Source of the DNA: CAVSPO01 sp963730005
GTDB taxonomy: Bacteria; Actinomycetota; Actinomycetes; Propionibacteriales; Propionibacteriaceae
Length of the DNA: 64,000 bases
Assembly (NCBI GenBank): GCA_963730005.1
Contig: CAVSPO010000012.1
Location: 62,001 to 126,000 of the forward strand
Direction: 5' to 3'
The notes below the pieces were generated by a model that had not been told where the DNA came from, made no database searches, and saw only the letters and a program-made list of their open reading frames with translations. The position numbers and the translations under genes are program-made. This document shows positions 43,722 to 52,824 of this stretch, one piece after another. The stretch's first letter is position 1; the number at the start of each line of letters is the position of its first letter.

Positions 43722-44141
43722 ATGTCCCGCTACACCATCACCATCAATGGCACCGCTCGCATCGTTGATGTCGAGTCCACCGGTCCGGGCCAGTTTTCCG
43801 TGATCGTTGACCCCAGCAGCCCCGCGCCTGCGGCCGCCCCGGTTGCCCCAGCGCCTGCAGTTGCCCCAGCGCCTGCTGCGGCACCGGCCGCCGTTCCCGC
43901 CGCCGCTGCGCCCGCACCGGCAGCCAAGGGCGGCGCGATGAAGGCTCCGATGCCGGGCACCATCGACTCCGTCAACGTCAAGGTCGGCGACCAGGTATCG
44001 GCGGGCGACACTTTGCTGGTGCTGGAAGCCATGAAGATGAAGAACGATCTTCGCTCGCAGATCGCCGGCACCGTGGAGTCCGTCCTCGTCGGTCCGGGCC
44101 AGCAGGTCAAGATCAACGAGGTCCTGGTCACCATCGTCTGA
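43722..44141 (+). CDS. mmdC: Biotin carboxyl carrier subunit of the decarboxylase
   Basis: A 139-residue biotin carrier: an N-terminal strand region (MSRYTITINGTARIVDVE), an Ala/Pro/Val linker of about 35 residues as swinging arm, and a biotinyl domain with LEAMKMKN, whose central Lys carries biotin. It resembles the 1.3S subunit of propionibacterial transcarboxylase in size. It shuttles CO2 from MmdA to MmdB. Confidence 0.95.
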   Translation: MSRYTITINGTARIVDVESTGPGQFSVIVDPSSPAPAAAPVAPAPAVAPAPAAAPAAVPAAAAPAPAAKGGAMKAPMPGTIDSVNVKVGDQVSAGDTLLVLEAMKMKNDLRSQIAGTVESVLVGPGQQVKINEVLVTIV

Positions 44142-44149
44142 GGGCTGGT

Positions 44150-45298
44150 ATGAACTCACGCATGCTGTCGGACCTGCTGACCGGAATCGCCCACCTCACC
44201 TGGCAGAACGGGGTGATGATCGGCCTCGGCGTCCTGCTGGTCTGGCTTGCCATCCGCAAGGGTTTCGAGCCACTGCTGTTGCTGCCCATCGGCACCGGTT
44301 GTGTTTGGGCCAACCTGCCCCAGTCGGCCTTCCTGGGCGGCTGGGACGGTTCGGTCCTGACCGAGCGGGGCGGCATGCTGAGCGTGCTCTACGACGTCGG
44401 TGTGGCCACCGAGTTGTTCCCGCTTCTGATCTTCATCGGCATCGGCGTGATGACCGACTTCGGCCCGCTGCTTGAGAATCCCAGGATGGTGTTGCTCGGC
44501 GGCGCCGGGCAGTTCGGCATCTTCATCACGCTGCTGCTGGCTCTGTTGCTGGGCTTCACGCAGCAGGAGGCTGCCTCGATCGGTGTCATCGGCGCCATCG
44601 ATGGCCCCACATCCATCTACGTCTCTGCGCAACTCGCCCCGCACCTGCTGGGGCCGATCACGGTGGCGGCCTACAGCTACATGTCACTGGTGCCGATCAT
44701 CATGCCCCCAGTGATGCGCTTGTGCACCAGCAAACAGGACCGGGCCATCAAGATGCCCTACTCCTCCCGGGACATCTCGCGCCGCACCCGCATCCTCTTC
44801 CCGATCGTCGTGACGATCCTGGTCGGCGTGCTGGTTCCCTTCGCGCTGCCGCTGGTCGGCTCGTTGATGTTGGGGAACCTGATGCGGGAATCGCAGGTGG
44901 TGCCGCGACTGGCCGGGGCCGCCGAGAACGAGCTCAACAACGTCGTCACCCTGTTCCTGGGCCTGGCGATCGGCTCCACCATGGTTGGTGGGGAGTTCAT
45001 CCGTCCCCAGACTCTGCTGATCCTGGCCCTCGGCCTGTTCGCCTTCGTGATGGACACGGCCGTGGGCGTCCTGTTCGGCCAGTTGTTCAAGGTCGCGATG
45101 CGTGGCACGTTCAACCCGTTGATCGGCGCCGCCGGCATTTCCGCCTTCCCAATGGCAGCTCGGGTCGTCCAGAAGGAAGCCGCGCAGGCCGACTACAGCA
45201 ACTTCCTGCTGATGCACGCAATGGGGGCCAACGCCGCCGGACAGATCGCCAGCGCCATGGCAGGTGGTGTGCTGCTGGCGTTGGTGCCGGCACTGTGA
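44150..45298 (+). CDS. mmdB: Sodium-pumping methylmalonyl-CoA decarboxylase beta subunit
   Basis: A 382-residue integral membrane subunit that decarboxylates carboxybiotin and exports Na+. The family core is clear: the re-entrant GAIDGPTSIYVS with the Na+-binding Asp (about residue 149), LIFIGIGVMTDFGPLL, LFLGLAIGSTMVGGEF and the closing MHAMGANAAGQIASA. Length matches OadB/MmdB. Its presence means the operon encodes the membrane decarboxylase and not the soluble transcarboxylase. Confidence 0.95.
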   Translation: MNSRMLSDLLTGIAHLTWQNGVMIGLGVLLVWLAIRKGFEPLLLLPIGTGCVWANLPQSAFLGGWDGSVLTERGGMLSVLYDVGVATELFPLLIFIGIGVMTDFGPLLENPRMVLLGGAGQFGIFITLLLALLLGFTQQEAASIGVIGAIDGPTSIYVSAQLAPHLLGPITVAAYSYMSLVPIIMPPVMRLCTSKQDRAIKMPYSSRDISRRTRILFPIVVTILVGVLVPFALPLVGSLMLGNLMRESQVVPRLAGAAENELNNVVTLFLGLAIGSTMVGGEFIRPQTLLILALGLFAFVMDTAVGVLFGQLFKVAMRGTFNPLIGAAGISAFPMAARVVQKEAAQADYSNFLLMHAMGANAAGQIASAMAGGVLLALVPAL

Positions 45299-45314
45299 AC
45301 CCTGGAAGTCGGGG

Positions 45315-46448
45315 ATGAGGCACACCAACCATCTGGGGTACTTCACGGGCCAGGAGCAACTCGGGACGGCCTTGATGGCGAGGGTTCTGGAAGCACGAGC
45401 GACGACCGACTTCTCAGCGTTCACAGGTGCCGATGTCAAAGCCGCGCTGCGGCATGGCACCCGCACCCTCGAAGACTTCGCGGCCTGTCTGTCTCCTGCC
45501 GCAGCCCCGTTGCTGCCGGATCTGGCTGAGGCTGCCAGACGAGAGACCCGTGACCGCTTCGGCGCGTCGATCCAGCTCTTCACCCCGCTGTACATCGCCA
45601 ACTACTGCGCCAACCTGTGCACCTACTGCGGGTTCGCTGCCGACAACCGCATCCAGCGATCACGGCTCACCCCGGAGGGCCTGGAGGCCGAGCTTCAGGC
45701 CATCGCCGCAACCGGGTTGAATGAAGTCCTCATCCTGACCGGGGAGAGCACGAAGTTCTCCAGCACGGCCTACATTTCCGAGGCTGTCCGCCAAGCCGCG
45801 CGGCTGTTCCGCAGCGTGGGACTAGAGGTGCAGCCGGTGAACAGCGACGATTACCGGCTGCTGAACGAGGCGGGCGCCACCGCCGTTTCCGTGTACCAGG
45901 AGACCTACAACGCCGACGCTTATGACCGGCTGCACCCGGGCGGTCGCAAGCGCAGCTTCCCCTTCCGGTTCGAGTCTCAGGAACGTGCCTTGCTCGGCGG
46001 CATGTGTGCCGTGGGCTTCGGAGCGCTGTTCGGGCTCGATGACTGGCGGGCCGACGCATTGGCGACCGGGCTGCACGCTGGTCTGGTGCAGGCGGCTCAT
46101 CCCGCCGCGCAGATCAACCTGTCCTGCCCCCGGCTGCGTCCCACGGTGGTTGACGCCACCATGCATCCAGGCGATGTGCAGGAGCGGCAACTGTTCCAGA
46201 TCCTGTGTGCATTCCGGCTCTTCCTGCCGTCGGCCAGCATCACGGTGTCGACGCGGGAGCGGGCGGGTTTCCGTGACAACGTGATCGGCGTGGCGGCGAA
46301 CAAGGTGTCTGCGGGTGTCAGCACGGGAGTCGGCCAGCACGCCCAGGGATTGGCTCCCGGCGATCAGCAGTTCGAGATCGCTGATGGCCGCAGCGTGGCC
46401 CAGATGTGCGCTGCCCTCCGGGCGCGGGGGCTGGAACCGAGTCTGTAG
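45315..46448 (+). CDS. thiH: 2-iminoacetate synthase (tyrosine lyase) ThiH
   Basis: A 377-residue radical-SAM enzyme that cleaves tyrosine to 2-iminoacetate and p-cresol for the thiamine thiazole ring. The Fe-S motif CANLCTYCGF (CxxxCxxC, about residue 98) and the later QETYN and SCPRLRP segments are family-like. No thiG, thiS or thiF is nearby, and the gene follows mmdB by 16 bases as though in the same operon. Tyrosine lyases also act in other cofactor pathways, so the thiamine role is likely but not certain. Start ATG 45315; ATG 45375 is an alternative. Confidence 0.88.
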   Translation: MRHTNHLGYFTGQEQLGTALMARVLEARATTDFSAFTGADVKAALRHGTRTLEDFAACLSPAAAPLLPDLAEAARRETRDRFGASIQLFTPLYIANYCANLCTYCGFAADNRIQRSRLTPEGLEAELQAIAATGLNEVLILTGESTKFSSTAYISEAVRQAARLFRSVGLEVQPVNSDDYRLLNEAGATAVSVYQETYNADAYDRLHPGGRKRSFPFRFESQERALLGGMCAVGFGALFGLDDWRADALATGLHAGLVQAAHPAAQINLSCPRLRPTVVDATMHPGDVQERQLFQILCAFRLFLPSASITVSTRERAGFRDNVIGVAANKVSAGVSTGVGQHAQGLAPGDQQFEIADGRSVAQMCAALRARGLEPSL

Positions 46449-46455
46449 GCGGGGT

Positions 46456-47745
46456 TCAGACCTCGCCCCCCAGGGACCGGTGGGAGACCGGGCTCAGGTC
46501 GTACCCGACCTCGCGGTGCTGACCCAGGTCGATGCCTGCCAGCTCCTCAGACGTCGTCACCCGGAATCCGACCGTCTTCTGCACGACAGTCGCAATCACC
46601 CAGGTCATCGCCGCGGAGTAGCTCAGAACGACCACTGCGCCGAGTGCCTGGCGCGCCAATTGGTCCAGCCCGCCACCGTAGAGCAGCCCGGCGACGCCGG
46701 CCGGGCTTGCCGGATCGGCCAGGAGCCCGATCAGCAGTGTGCCCACCAGCCCGCCGACGAGGTGGACGCCGACCACGTCAAGAGAGTCGTCGTAGCCCAT
46801 CGCGTTCTTGATCCCCACCGCGTAGGCGCAAGCAACACCGGCCAGAGCCCCAAGAGCGAGGGCGCCAAGCGGGTTGATCGATCCGGCCGCCGGGGTGATC
46901 CCGACGAGACCCGCCACGATGCCGGACGCTGCGCCGAGCGAGGTCGCGTGGCCGTCGCGCAAGCGCTCCACAGCCAACCAGGTACACAGGGCGGCTGAAG
47001 TGGCGGCCAGAGTGTTCACCCAGGCGAGTGCCGCGGAGGTGCCGGCCGTGAGTGCAGACCCTGCGTTGAAACCGAACCACCCGAACCACAGCAGGCCAGC
47101 GCCCAGCATCACAAGGGTCATGTTGTGTGGACGCATCGGCTTGCGGCCGAACTCAACGCGACGGCCGAGCACGAGGGCCAGGATCAGCGCTGCCGCTCCG
47201 GCGTTGATGTGGATGGCCGTGCCGCCCGCGAAATCGATCGCCTGCACCGTGTTGGCGATGAATCCGCCCCGCTCGGCCGCCAGCCCGTCGAACGCGAACA
47301 CCCAGTGGGCGACCGGGAAATAGACGAGGCTCGCCCAGAGCACTGTGAACACTGTCCAGCCAGCGAAGGTGGCTCGATCAGCGATCGCGCCAGACACGAG
47401 GGCGACGGCGATAATCGCGAAACAGGCCTGGAAGCCCACGAACGCCAGGGCGGGCACGGTGCCGACCACGGCATCCGGACCCATCAAGGAGGTCAGACCG
47501 GGGAACTGGGTCGGGTCACCGATGACCCCGCCGACGCTGGAGCCGAAGGCCAGGGAGTAGCCGTACAGCACCCAGAGGACGCCGACGGTGCCCATGGTGA
47601 CGAAACTCATCATCAGCATGTTGAGCACGCCCTTGGCGCGTACCATGCCGCCGTAGAAGAACGCCAGACCGGGGGTCATCAGCAGCACGAGGGCCGCGCT
47701 GACAAGTAGCCAAGCAGTGTCGCCGGAGTTGATGTGGGAAATCAT
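46456..47745 (-). CDS. amt: Ammonium transporter Amt
   Basis: A 429-residue channel with eleven helices. Signatures are GLAFFYGGMVRAKGVLNMLMMS near the start, the first pore His in VYFPVAHWVF, FGWFGFNAGSAL, and the second pore His in VVGVHLVGGLVGTLL. There is a short cytoplasmic tail. No glnK follows it. Start ATG 47745, with no strong ribosome-binding site. It converges on thiH with a 7-base gap. Confidence 0.95.
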   Translation of the reverse strand: MISHINSGDTAWLLVSAALVLLMTPGLAFFYGGMVRAKGVLNMLMMSFVTMGTVGVLWVLYGYSLAFGSSVGGVIGDPTQFPGLTSLMGPDAVVGTVPALAFVGFQACFAIIAVALVSGAIADRATFAGWTVFTVLWASLVYFPVAHWVFAFDGLAAERGGFIANTVQAIDFAGGTAIHINAGAAALILALVLGRRVEFGRKPMRPHNMTLVMLGAGLLWFGWFGFNAGSALTAGTSAALAWVNTLAATSAALCTWLAVERLRDGHATSLGAASGIVAGLVGITPAAGSINPLGALALGALAGVACAYAVGIKNAMGYDDSLDVVGVHLVGGLVGTLLIGLLADPASPAGVAGLLYGGGLDQLARQALGAVVVLSYSAAMTWVIATVVQKTVGFRVTTSEELAGIDLGQHREVGYDLSPVSHRSLGGEV

Positions 47746-47881
47746 GACCAACAGCCTGTGGGCAGTGTGTTTCAGGTGTGCGCATCATTTGTTGCGCTCC
47801 GGTTACGGCTGTGGCGCGAAGGTTTCGTGCTGGCACCGCGCCCACCGGAGGGATTGGGCGGCGCTGGATAGGCTCGTGACC

Positions 47882-48571
47882 ATGATCCAGCCCTCGCTGC
47901 CGACCAGATCACGCCTCTCCGCGAGTCTGGCCGGCAACCCAGTCACCAGTGTCATCATCCTGATCTGTGTCGGCGTGTGGGTCGCCCAGCTGCTCATTCC
48001 CGGTTTCTATCAGCTCGTGCTGCTCACTCCTGCGTTGGGTGCCCTGGAGCCGTGGCGCTTCGTCACCTCGGCCTTTGCGCACGCCAGCAATCTCACTCAC
48101 ATCCTGTTCAACATGATGGCCTTGTGGCTGCTCGGGCCTGGGATCGAGCACTTCGTCGGTCGCGCGAGATTCGTGGCCCTCTACCTGCTCAGTGCCATTG
48201 GGGGCGGCGTTGTTTTTGTGTTGATGACCCCGAACACCATCCAGGGTTGGAACACCGGTGTCGTGGGAGCATCCGGTGCCATCTTCGGGCTCTTCGGGGC
48301 CATGGCGGTGCTGCAGCGCCTCATCGGTCAGGACACCCGCTCGGTGTGGGTGCTGATCCTCGTCAACACGGCGATCGGCTTCCTGGTGCCAGGCATTGCC
48401 TGGCAGGCACATCTGGGCGGGTTCGTGTGCGGCCTGCTGGCAGCCACAGTCATCACTCATTGCGCCAAGCAGCGTGCCCGGGGAATGCGTGACCACACCT
48501 GGCCGCTGTTGGCTCTGTTGGGCGCAGTGATCGTCGCCGCTGTCGTCACCAAGTATCAGCTGGCCCTCTAG
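47882..48571 (+). CDS. Rhomboid-family intramembrane serine protease (second copy)
   Basis: A 229-residue rhomboid with about six or seven helices. It has HILFNMMALWLLGPGIE (helix 2 with the oxyanion Asn), VGASGAIFGLFGAM with the catalytic Ser (about residue 131) and AHLGGFVCGLL with the catalytic His (about residue 177). It is more canonical than the copy at 35600. Start ATG 47882 is chosen over the longer open frame, which reads into the amt promoter. Confidence 0.92.
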   Translation: MIQPSLPTRSRLSASLAGNPVTSVIILICVGVWVAQLLIPGFYQLVLLTPALGALEPWRFVTSAFAHASNLTHILFNMMALWLLGPGIEHFVGRARFVALYLLSAIGGGVVFVLMTPNTIQGWNTGVVGASGAIFGLFGAMAVLQRLIGQDTRSVWVLILVNTAIGFLVPGIAWQAHLGGFVCGLLAATVITHCAKQRARGMRDHTWPLLALLGAVIVAAVVTKYQLAL

Positions 48572-48630
48572 TCACGGTTGAGACTGGCCGACGTTGACTG
48601 TCCGGCACCACAAGAAGCTGGGTAGGGTCT

Positions 48631-49501
48631 GTGAACGTGCCAACCGACGCCAATGAGGCGACCCACCTGTCGTCCAGCTTGTGGCGCCCGCGACTGGCGT
48701 TGATGTTCAACTTCGGCGCCTGTTCCGACATCGGCCTCCAACGCCCGACCAATCAGGACTCGGTCTTCGTGAGCAACACGGCGCTCGCTGCTGGCCGACG
48801 GGGTGGGCGGCGGCCCGGCAGGCGACATGGCATCCGCGACTGTGGTTCGGGTGCTCGCGTCCGGACTGCGCGACACCAACCAGCTGCCCGACGACGTCGC
48901 CGAGCAGTTGGCCCTCGCCAACGACACCCTGCGTGAGATCACTGCCCAGCAACCCCGAATGGCTGGACTGGCCACCACCCTGACGGGGTTGCTGGTGAAT
49001 CCGCACGGTGCCCTGCTCGCACACATCGGCGACTCGCGAGCATATCTGCTGCGCGACCTTGAGCTGAGCCAGGTCAGCCATGACGACTCCTGGGTGCAGA
49101 TGCTCGTGGACCACGGTACGTTGTCCGCCGCCGAGGCGGCCAGCCACCCCATGCGAAACATGATCGTCCGCTCACTCAGCGGTGCGCCCGCCGACGCGGG
49201 CAACGTGCTGATCCATCCTGTCGAGCTTGAGGCGGGTGACCGGTGGCTGCTGGCCTCCGACGGCCTCACAGACAAGGTGGGTGCACCCGACCTGCTGGCG
49301 GCGTTGACCTCGGAATCCGACCCGCAGCTGGCTGCCGAGGCGCTGGTGGCCCTGGCCCTGAAGTCACACTCCACAGACAACATCTCGGTTGTGGTCGCAG
49401 ACGTGGACGCCGTCCACCAGCCCGCGCTGCCCTGCTTCCTGGGGGCTGCCGAAAAGCTGCCGTCAGACGGCCGCCGCTGGAAGCCGGCCTTGGTGGTCTG
49501 A
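48631..49501 (+). pseudogene. PP2C-family Ser/Thr phosphatase interrupted by a single-base frameshift
   Basis: Together two frames encode a PP2C phosphatase of about 289 residues. The first frame (from GTG 48631) gives SDIGLQRPTNQDSVFVSNT with the R..NQDS motif; the second (+1) gives SLLADGVGGGPAGDM, GLLVNPHGALLAHIGDSRAYLLRD, LLASDGLTD and STDNISVVV. The switch lies close to 48780-48797. Removing one G of the GG at 48780-48781 yields a continuous NTRSLLADGVGGG. All metal-binding Asp residues are then present. Either the gene is broken or the sequence carries an error; the latter is favoured because thrS shows a similar lesion. Such phosphatases counteract PknB-type kinases. Confidence 0.82.
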
Positions 49502-49533
49502 CAGGGTTCCGCCAGCACGCTCGCCGCCAGACG

Positions 49534-50154
49534 CTACTCGAACGGGGTCGGGTCTCCCCCACCGACGCGCACCACCGTAAGTTCGTCCGTGGTGAAGTCG
49601 ACCACGGTCGTGGGTTCCCGGCCGGCATCACCGGAGTCGAGCACGGCCTCCACCAGGTGCTCCAGCTGCTCCATCACCGCCCGGCCGTCACTCAGCGGTG
49701 CGGTCTCACCGGGCAGGATCAGGGAACACGACACCAGCGGTTCGCCAAGTGCATCAAGCAGGGCCAACGCCGTGGTGTGGTCAGGCACCCGCGCACCGAC
49801 GGTCCGTTTGCGGGGCTGCTGCATGGCGCGCGGCAGCTCCTTGGTGGCATGCAGCACGAACGTGTAGTGGCCCGGGGTGGCCCGCTTGATCGCCCGGAAC
49901 TCGTGATTGTCCATCTGGACGTACTGGCCCAGCTGCGCGAAGCTGCTGACGACCAGAGTGAGGTTGTGACTGCCGGGCAGTCCCCGGATCTGGCGCATCC
50001 GCTCCATCCCGGAGACGTTGCCGAGAGCGCAGCCCAGGGCGAAGCCGGAGTCGGTTGGATACGCAACAACTCCGCCGTCCCGGATGATCTGCGCCACCTG
50101 GTTCAATGAACGGCGCTGCGGGTTTTCTGGGTTGACGAGGTAGTAGGTGGCCAT
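49534..50154 (-). CDS. YciO/Sua5/YrdC-family protein
   Basis: A 206-residue YrdC-fold protein. VAYPTDSGFALGCAL (about residue 31) and RKRTVGARVPDHTTALALL are typical, and the KRxT region is nearer YciO than the threonylcarbamoyl-AMP synthases (TsaC), which carry KR(S/T)xNKP. A tRNA-modification or YciO-type role is therefore both possible. ATG 50154 is preferred over a GTG three codons earlier. Confidence 0.82.
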   Translation of the reverse strand: MATYYLVNPENPQRRSLNQVAQIIRDGGVVAYPTDSGFALGCALGNVSGMERMRQIRGLPGSHNLTLVVSSFAQLGQYVQMDNHEFRAIKRATPGHYTFVLHATKELPRAMQQPRKRTVGARVPDHTTALALLDALGEPLVSCSLILPGETAPLSDGRAVMEQLEHLVEAVLDSGDAGREPTTVVDFTTDELTVVRVGGGDPTPFE

Positions 50155-50175
50155 GTGTCCCACCCTAGGCCAGCC

Positions 50176-50598
50176 TCAGCCTCGCAGCAGGTCTGCCTCG
50201 GCACGGCCGTGGCCGCTCAGCTGTTGGACGCCGATCAGACCGAGAAACGTGGTGGGCACGGTGCGGGTGGTTGTCACCACCAGCCGCCCCGAGGGGTCCA
50301 TTCGAACCTCGCCGATCGAGACACCCGGATGGCTGGCGAGGCTACTGGTGGCCTGAGCGATGGCTGCAGCGCTCCCGTCCTGACCGACCAGCCGGTGCCG
50401 GGCAGCTGCGTCGGCACCGGCGCGAGCCGCCTGGGCAGCAGCCACTTCGGCCTCACGATCGGCGGCGACCTTGGCCCCACCGTCCACCACCAGGCCGGTG
50501 AGCAGCAGCAGCACAGCAACCAGCACCGCGACGAAGGCCGACAGACTGGCGCCCCGATCAGTCGAAGTGGCGGCCGACGCCAGGGGTGTGGATGCCAT
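50176..50598 (-). CDS. TadE-like pilus-assembly/secretion-neighbourhood protein
   Basis: A 140-residue protein with a short basic start, one hydrophobic helix (FVAVLVAVLLLLTGLVVDGG, about residues 22-41) and an Ala-rich extracytoplasmic helix followed by a beta-rich domain. This is the shape of small TadE/Rv3654c-like pseudopilins encoded in actinobacterial tad clusters; no other tad gene is in the window. ATG 50598 has AGGAG at 8 bases. Confidence 0.65.
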   Translation of the reverse strand: MASTPLASAATSTDRGASLSAFVAVLVAVLLLLTGLVVDGGAKVAADREAEVAAAQAARAGADAAARHRLVGQDGSAAAIAQATSSLASHPGVSIGEVRMDPSGRLVVTTTRTVPTTFLGLIGVQQLSGHGRAEADLLRG

Positions 50599-50753
50599 GT
50601 CGGACTCCTGTGCTGAGGTGGTCCCCACAGCCTGCCATTGCGCTCGGCCGAGAGCGTCCATGGTCCACAGGACAGATTCCCGCAGCCTGCCGCGTGGGCA
50701 GACAGTGCCTTAGTCTGGTCCCAGACGTCCCAACGAAAGGCACCCACAAGATC

Positions 50754-51968
50754 ATGGTCAAGAAGGTTGCGCTGCTCACCGCCGGCGGATTCGCCCCGTG
50801 TTTGTCGTCGGCTGTTGCCGGGCTCATCAAGCGCTACACCGAAGTAGCTCCGGATGCCGAGATCATCGCCTATCGGCACGGATATGAGGGCCTGCTGACC
50901 GGTGACTCCATTACCGTCACTCCGGTTGTCCGGGAGCATGCGGACAGGCTCTTCGCCCTGGGCGGCTCACCGATCGGCAACTCGCGCGTCAAGCTGACCA
51001 ACGCCGCCAACCTGGTCAAGCGCGGGCTGGTGCAGGAGGGCGACAACCCCCTGCAGGTGGCCGCAGACCAGCTGGTGGCTGACGGAATCGACGTGCTGCA
51101 CACAATCGGTGGCGACGACACCAACACCACGGCGGCCGACCTCGCCCGCTTCCTCGCCGAACACGACTACGACCTCACCGTCGTCGGTCTGCCCAAGACC
51201 GTCGACAATGACGTGTACCCGATCAAGCAGTCGCTGGGCGCCTGGACCGCCGCCGAACAGGGTGCCCGGTTCGCGGGCAACGTCGTCGCCGAGCACAACG
51301 CCAGCAAGCGTGAGCTGATCATCCACGAAGTGATGGGGCGTAACTGCGGCTACTTGGCCGCCGAGACCGCTCGTGCGTATCGCTCCTGGCTTGATGAGCA
51401 GGAGTGGCTGCCCGAGATCGGCCTGGACCGCAAACAGTGGGAGGTTCACGCCCTGTACCTGCCCGAGGCGCACATCGACATCGAGGCGGAGGCCGCCCGC
51501 CTGCTCGAGGTGATGGACACCGTGGGCAACGTCAACATTTTTCTCAGCGAGGGTGCCGGCGTCGCCGACATCGTCGAGGAGATGCGCAAGAGCGGCAAGG
51601 AAGTGCCGGTGGACGCCTTCGGGCACGTGCAGCTCGACAAGGTCAACCCGGGTGAATGGTTCGCCGGCCAGTTCGCCAGCCGGCTCAAGGCGCAGAAGGT
51701 CATGGTGCAGAAGTCGGGATACTTCGCCCGCTCGGCACCCAGCAATGCTCGTGACCTGGACCTGATCAGACGCACCTGTGACATGGCTGTCGACAGCGCG
51801 CTGGCCGGAACCCCGGGGGTGGTCGGTCTGGACGAGGACAACAACGACCAGCTGAGCACCATCAGCTTCGATCGGATCGCCGGTCACAAGCCGTTCGACC
51901 TGACGCAGGACTGGTATCGCCAGCTGATGACCGCCATCGGCCAGCCACTCACGTCCGCCACCGAGTGA
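50754..51968 (+). CDS. pfp: Pyrophosphate-dependent phosphofructokinase
   Basis: A 404-residue enzyme that reversibly phosphorylates fructose-6-phosphate with PPi. The active site reads IGGDDTNTTA (about residue 122); the second Asp of GGDD is the mark of PPi use, where ATP enzymes have Gly. PKTVDND (about residue 147), MGRNCGYLAAETA and FLSEGAG follow. Length equals, as I recall, that of the Propionibacterium enzyme. ATG 50754 lies about 12 bases after GAAAGG. It ends at a strong terminator. PPi-PFK saves ATP in propionic fermentation. Confidence 0.95.
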   Translation: MVKKVALLTAGGFAPCLSSAVAGLIKRYTEVAPDAEIIAYRHGYEGLLTGDSITVTPVVREHADRLFALGGSPIGNSRVKLTNAANLVKRGLVQEGDNPLQVAADQLVADGIDVLHTIGGDDTNTTAADLARFLAEHDYDLTVVGLPKTVDNDVYPIKQSLGAWTAAEQGARFAGNVVAEHNASKRELIIHEVMGRNCGYLAAETARAYRSWLDEQEWLPEIGLDRKQWEVHALYLPEAHIDIEAEAARLLEVMDTVGNVNIFLSEGAGVADIVEEMRKSGKEVPVDAFGHVQLDKVNPGEWFAGQFASRLKAQKVMVQKSGYFARSAPSNARDLDLIRRTCDMAVDSALAGTPGVVGLDEDNNDQLSTISFDRIAGHKPFDLTQDWYRQLMTAIGQPLTSATE

Positions 51969-51975
51969 CGATCAC

Positions 51976-52022
51976 GCTTGGGTGGTGTCCCTGGTGCGGG
52001 GACACCACCCAAGCGGCTTTTC
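51976..52022. terminator. Strong terminator between pfp and the merR gene
   Basis: GCTTGGGTGGTGTCCC (51976-51991) pairs fully with GGGACACCACCCAAGC (51999-52014); on the plus strand GGCTTTT follows. It is a classic intrinsic terminator for pfp and, given the symmetric stem, may also stop the convergent merR transcript. Confidence 0.92.
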
Positions 52023-52046
52023 GGTCACGGGGTTGAGCAGTGTAGG

Positions 52047-52613
52047 TCAGACTGCCTTGCGATCACGGCGACGACGGGACAACTCATCGGTGCCCGGTGC
52101 CGGTTCCTCACAACGCTCCGCCGGCAGCTCAGCAAGCGCACCCTCGATGTCGCGCCAGACGCCGTCCAGGGCGATCGCGAACATGCCTTGTCCGCCTCGA
52201 AGCAGGTCTACAACCTCGTGATCGGAGGTGCACTCATAGACCGACACCCCGTCACTCATCAAGGTGACGCCGGACAGGTTGTGCACTCCGCGGGATCGCA
52301 GATGGTTGATCGCGGCGCGGATCTGTTGGAGCGTGATGCCCGCATCGAGCAGACGCTTGACGACCTTGAGCATCAGGATGTCGCGGAACGAATAGAGTCG
52401 CTGGGTGCCTGAGCCCTCCGCTGCACGGACCTCGGGCACCACCAGCCCGGTGCGAGCCCAATAATCCAGCTGGCGATAAGTGATACCTGTCACCAGGCAG
52501 GCGACCGGCCCGCGAAAGCCCAGGTCCTCCGGCAGCACTGAGTAGTCGCCATCGAACAGCGAATCCTGCACAGTCACAGGCTCCGTGATGGCTTCGTGCT
52601 GGGCGTGGTCCAC
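52047..52613 (-). CDS. MerR-family regulator (Rv1830/McdR-like)
   Basis: A 188-residue regulator with a winged helix-turn-helix (ITYRQLDYWARTGLVVPEVRAAEGSGTQRLYSFRDILMLKVVKRLL split around residues 44-87) and an effector region with SVYECTSDHEVVDLLRGGQGMF, a hallmark of the Rv1830 group beside garA/ftsR in Actinobacteria. The start GTG 52613 is chosen from the GAGG 7 bases upstream. Its homologues influence cell division and DNA replication. Confidence 0.88.
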   Translation of the reverse strand: MDHAQHEAITEPVTVQDSLFDGDYSVLPEDLGFRGPVACLVTGITYRQLDYWARTGLVVPEVRAAEGSGTQRLYSFRDILMLKVVKRLLDAGITLQQIRAAINHLRSRGVHNLSGVTLMSDGVSVYECTSDHEVVDLLRGGQGMFAIALDGVWRDIEGALAELPAERCEEPAPGTDELSRRRRDRKAV

Positions 52614-52824
52614 GTCGTCCTCTTTCGTCCATCGGGCCGCATCTCGGGTCAGCGCTGACAAACCTGTAACTTCACGGCTGGCATTACGAACGTTAGGTTG
52701 CACGCTGCAGTGGCGCAATTACCCGGGGATTCCCGGCGGGTTGGCGACCAGCAAGCCGCAGTCCGAGCCCGGAACGTCGCCAGCGCTCCCGGACACGACC
52801 ACCAAAAGGAGTTTCACTAGGGGT
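52614..52824 (-). promoter_or_regulatory. Promoter region of the merR gene with a perfect palindrome
   Basis: 211 bases between merR and the DUF151 gene. The 12-base palindrome GTCAGCGCTGAC (52648-52659) lies 35 bases before the merR start, and an AT-richer patch (52670-52705, including TTACGAACGTTAGG) could hold promoter elements or a MerR site. The palindrome is a candidate autoregulatory operator. Confidence 0.4.
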
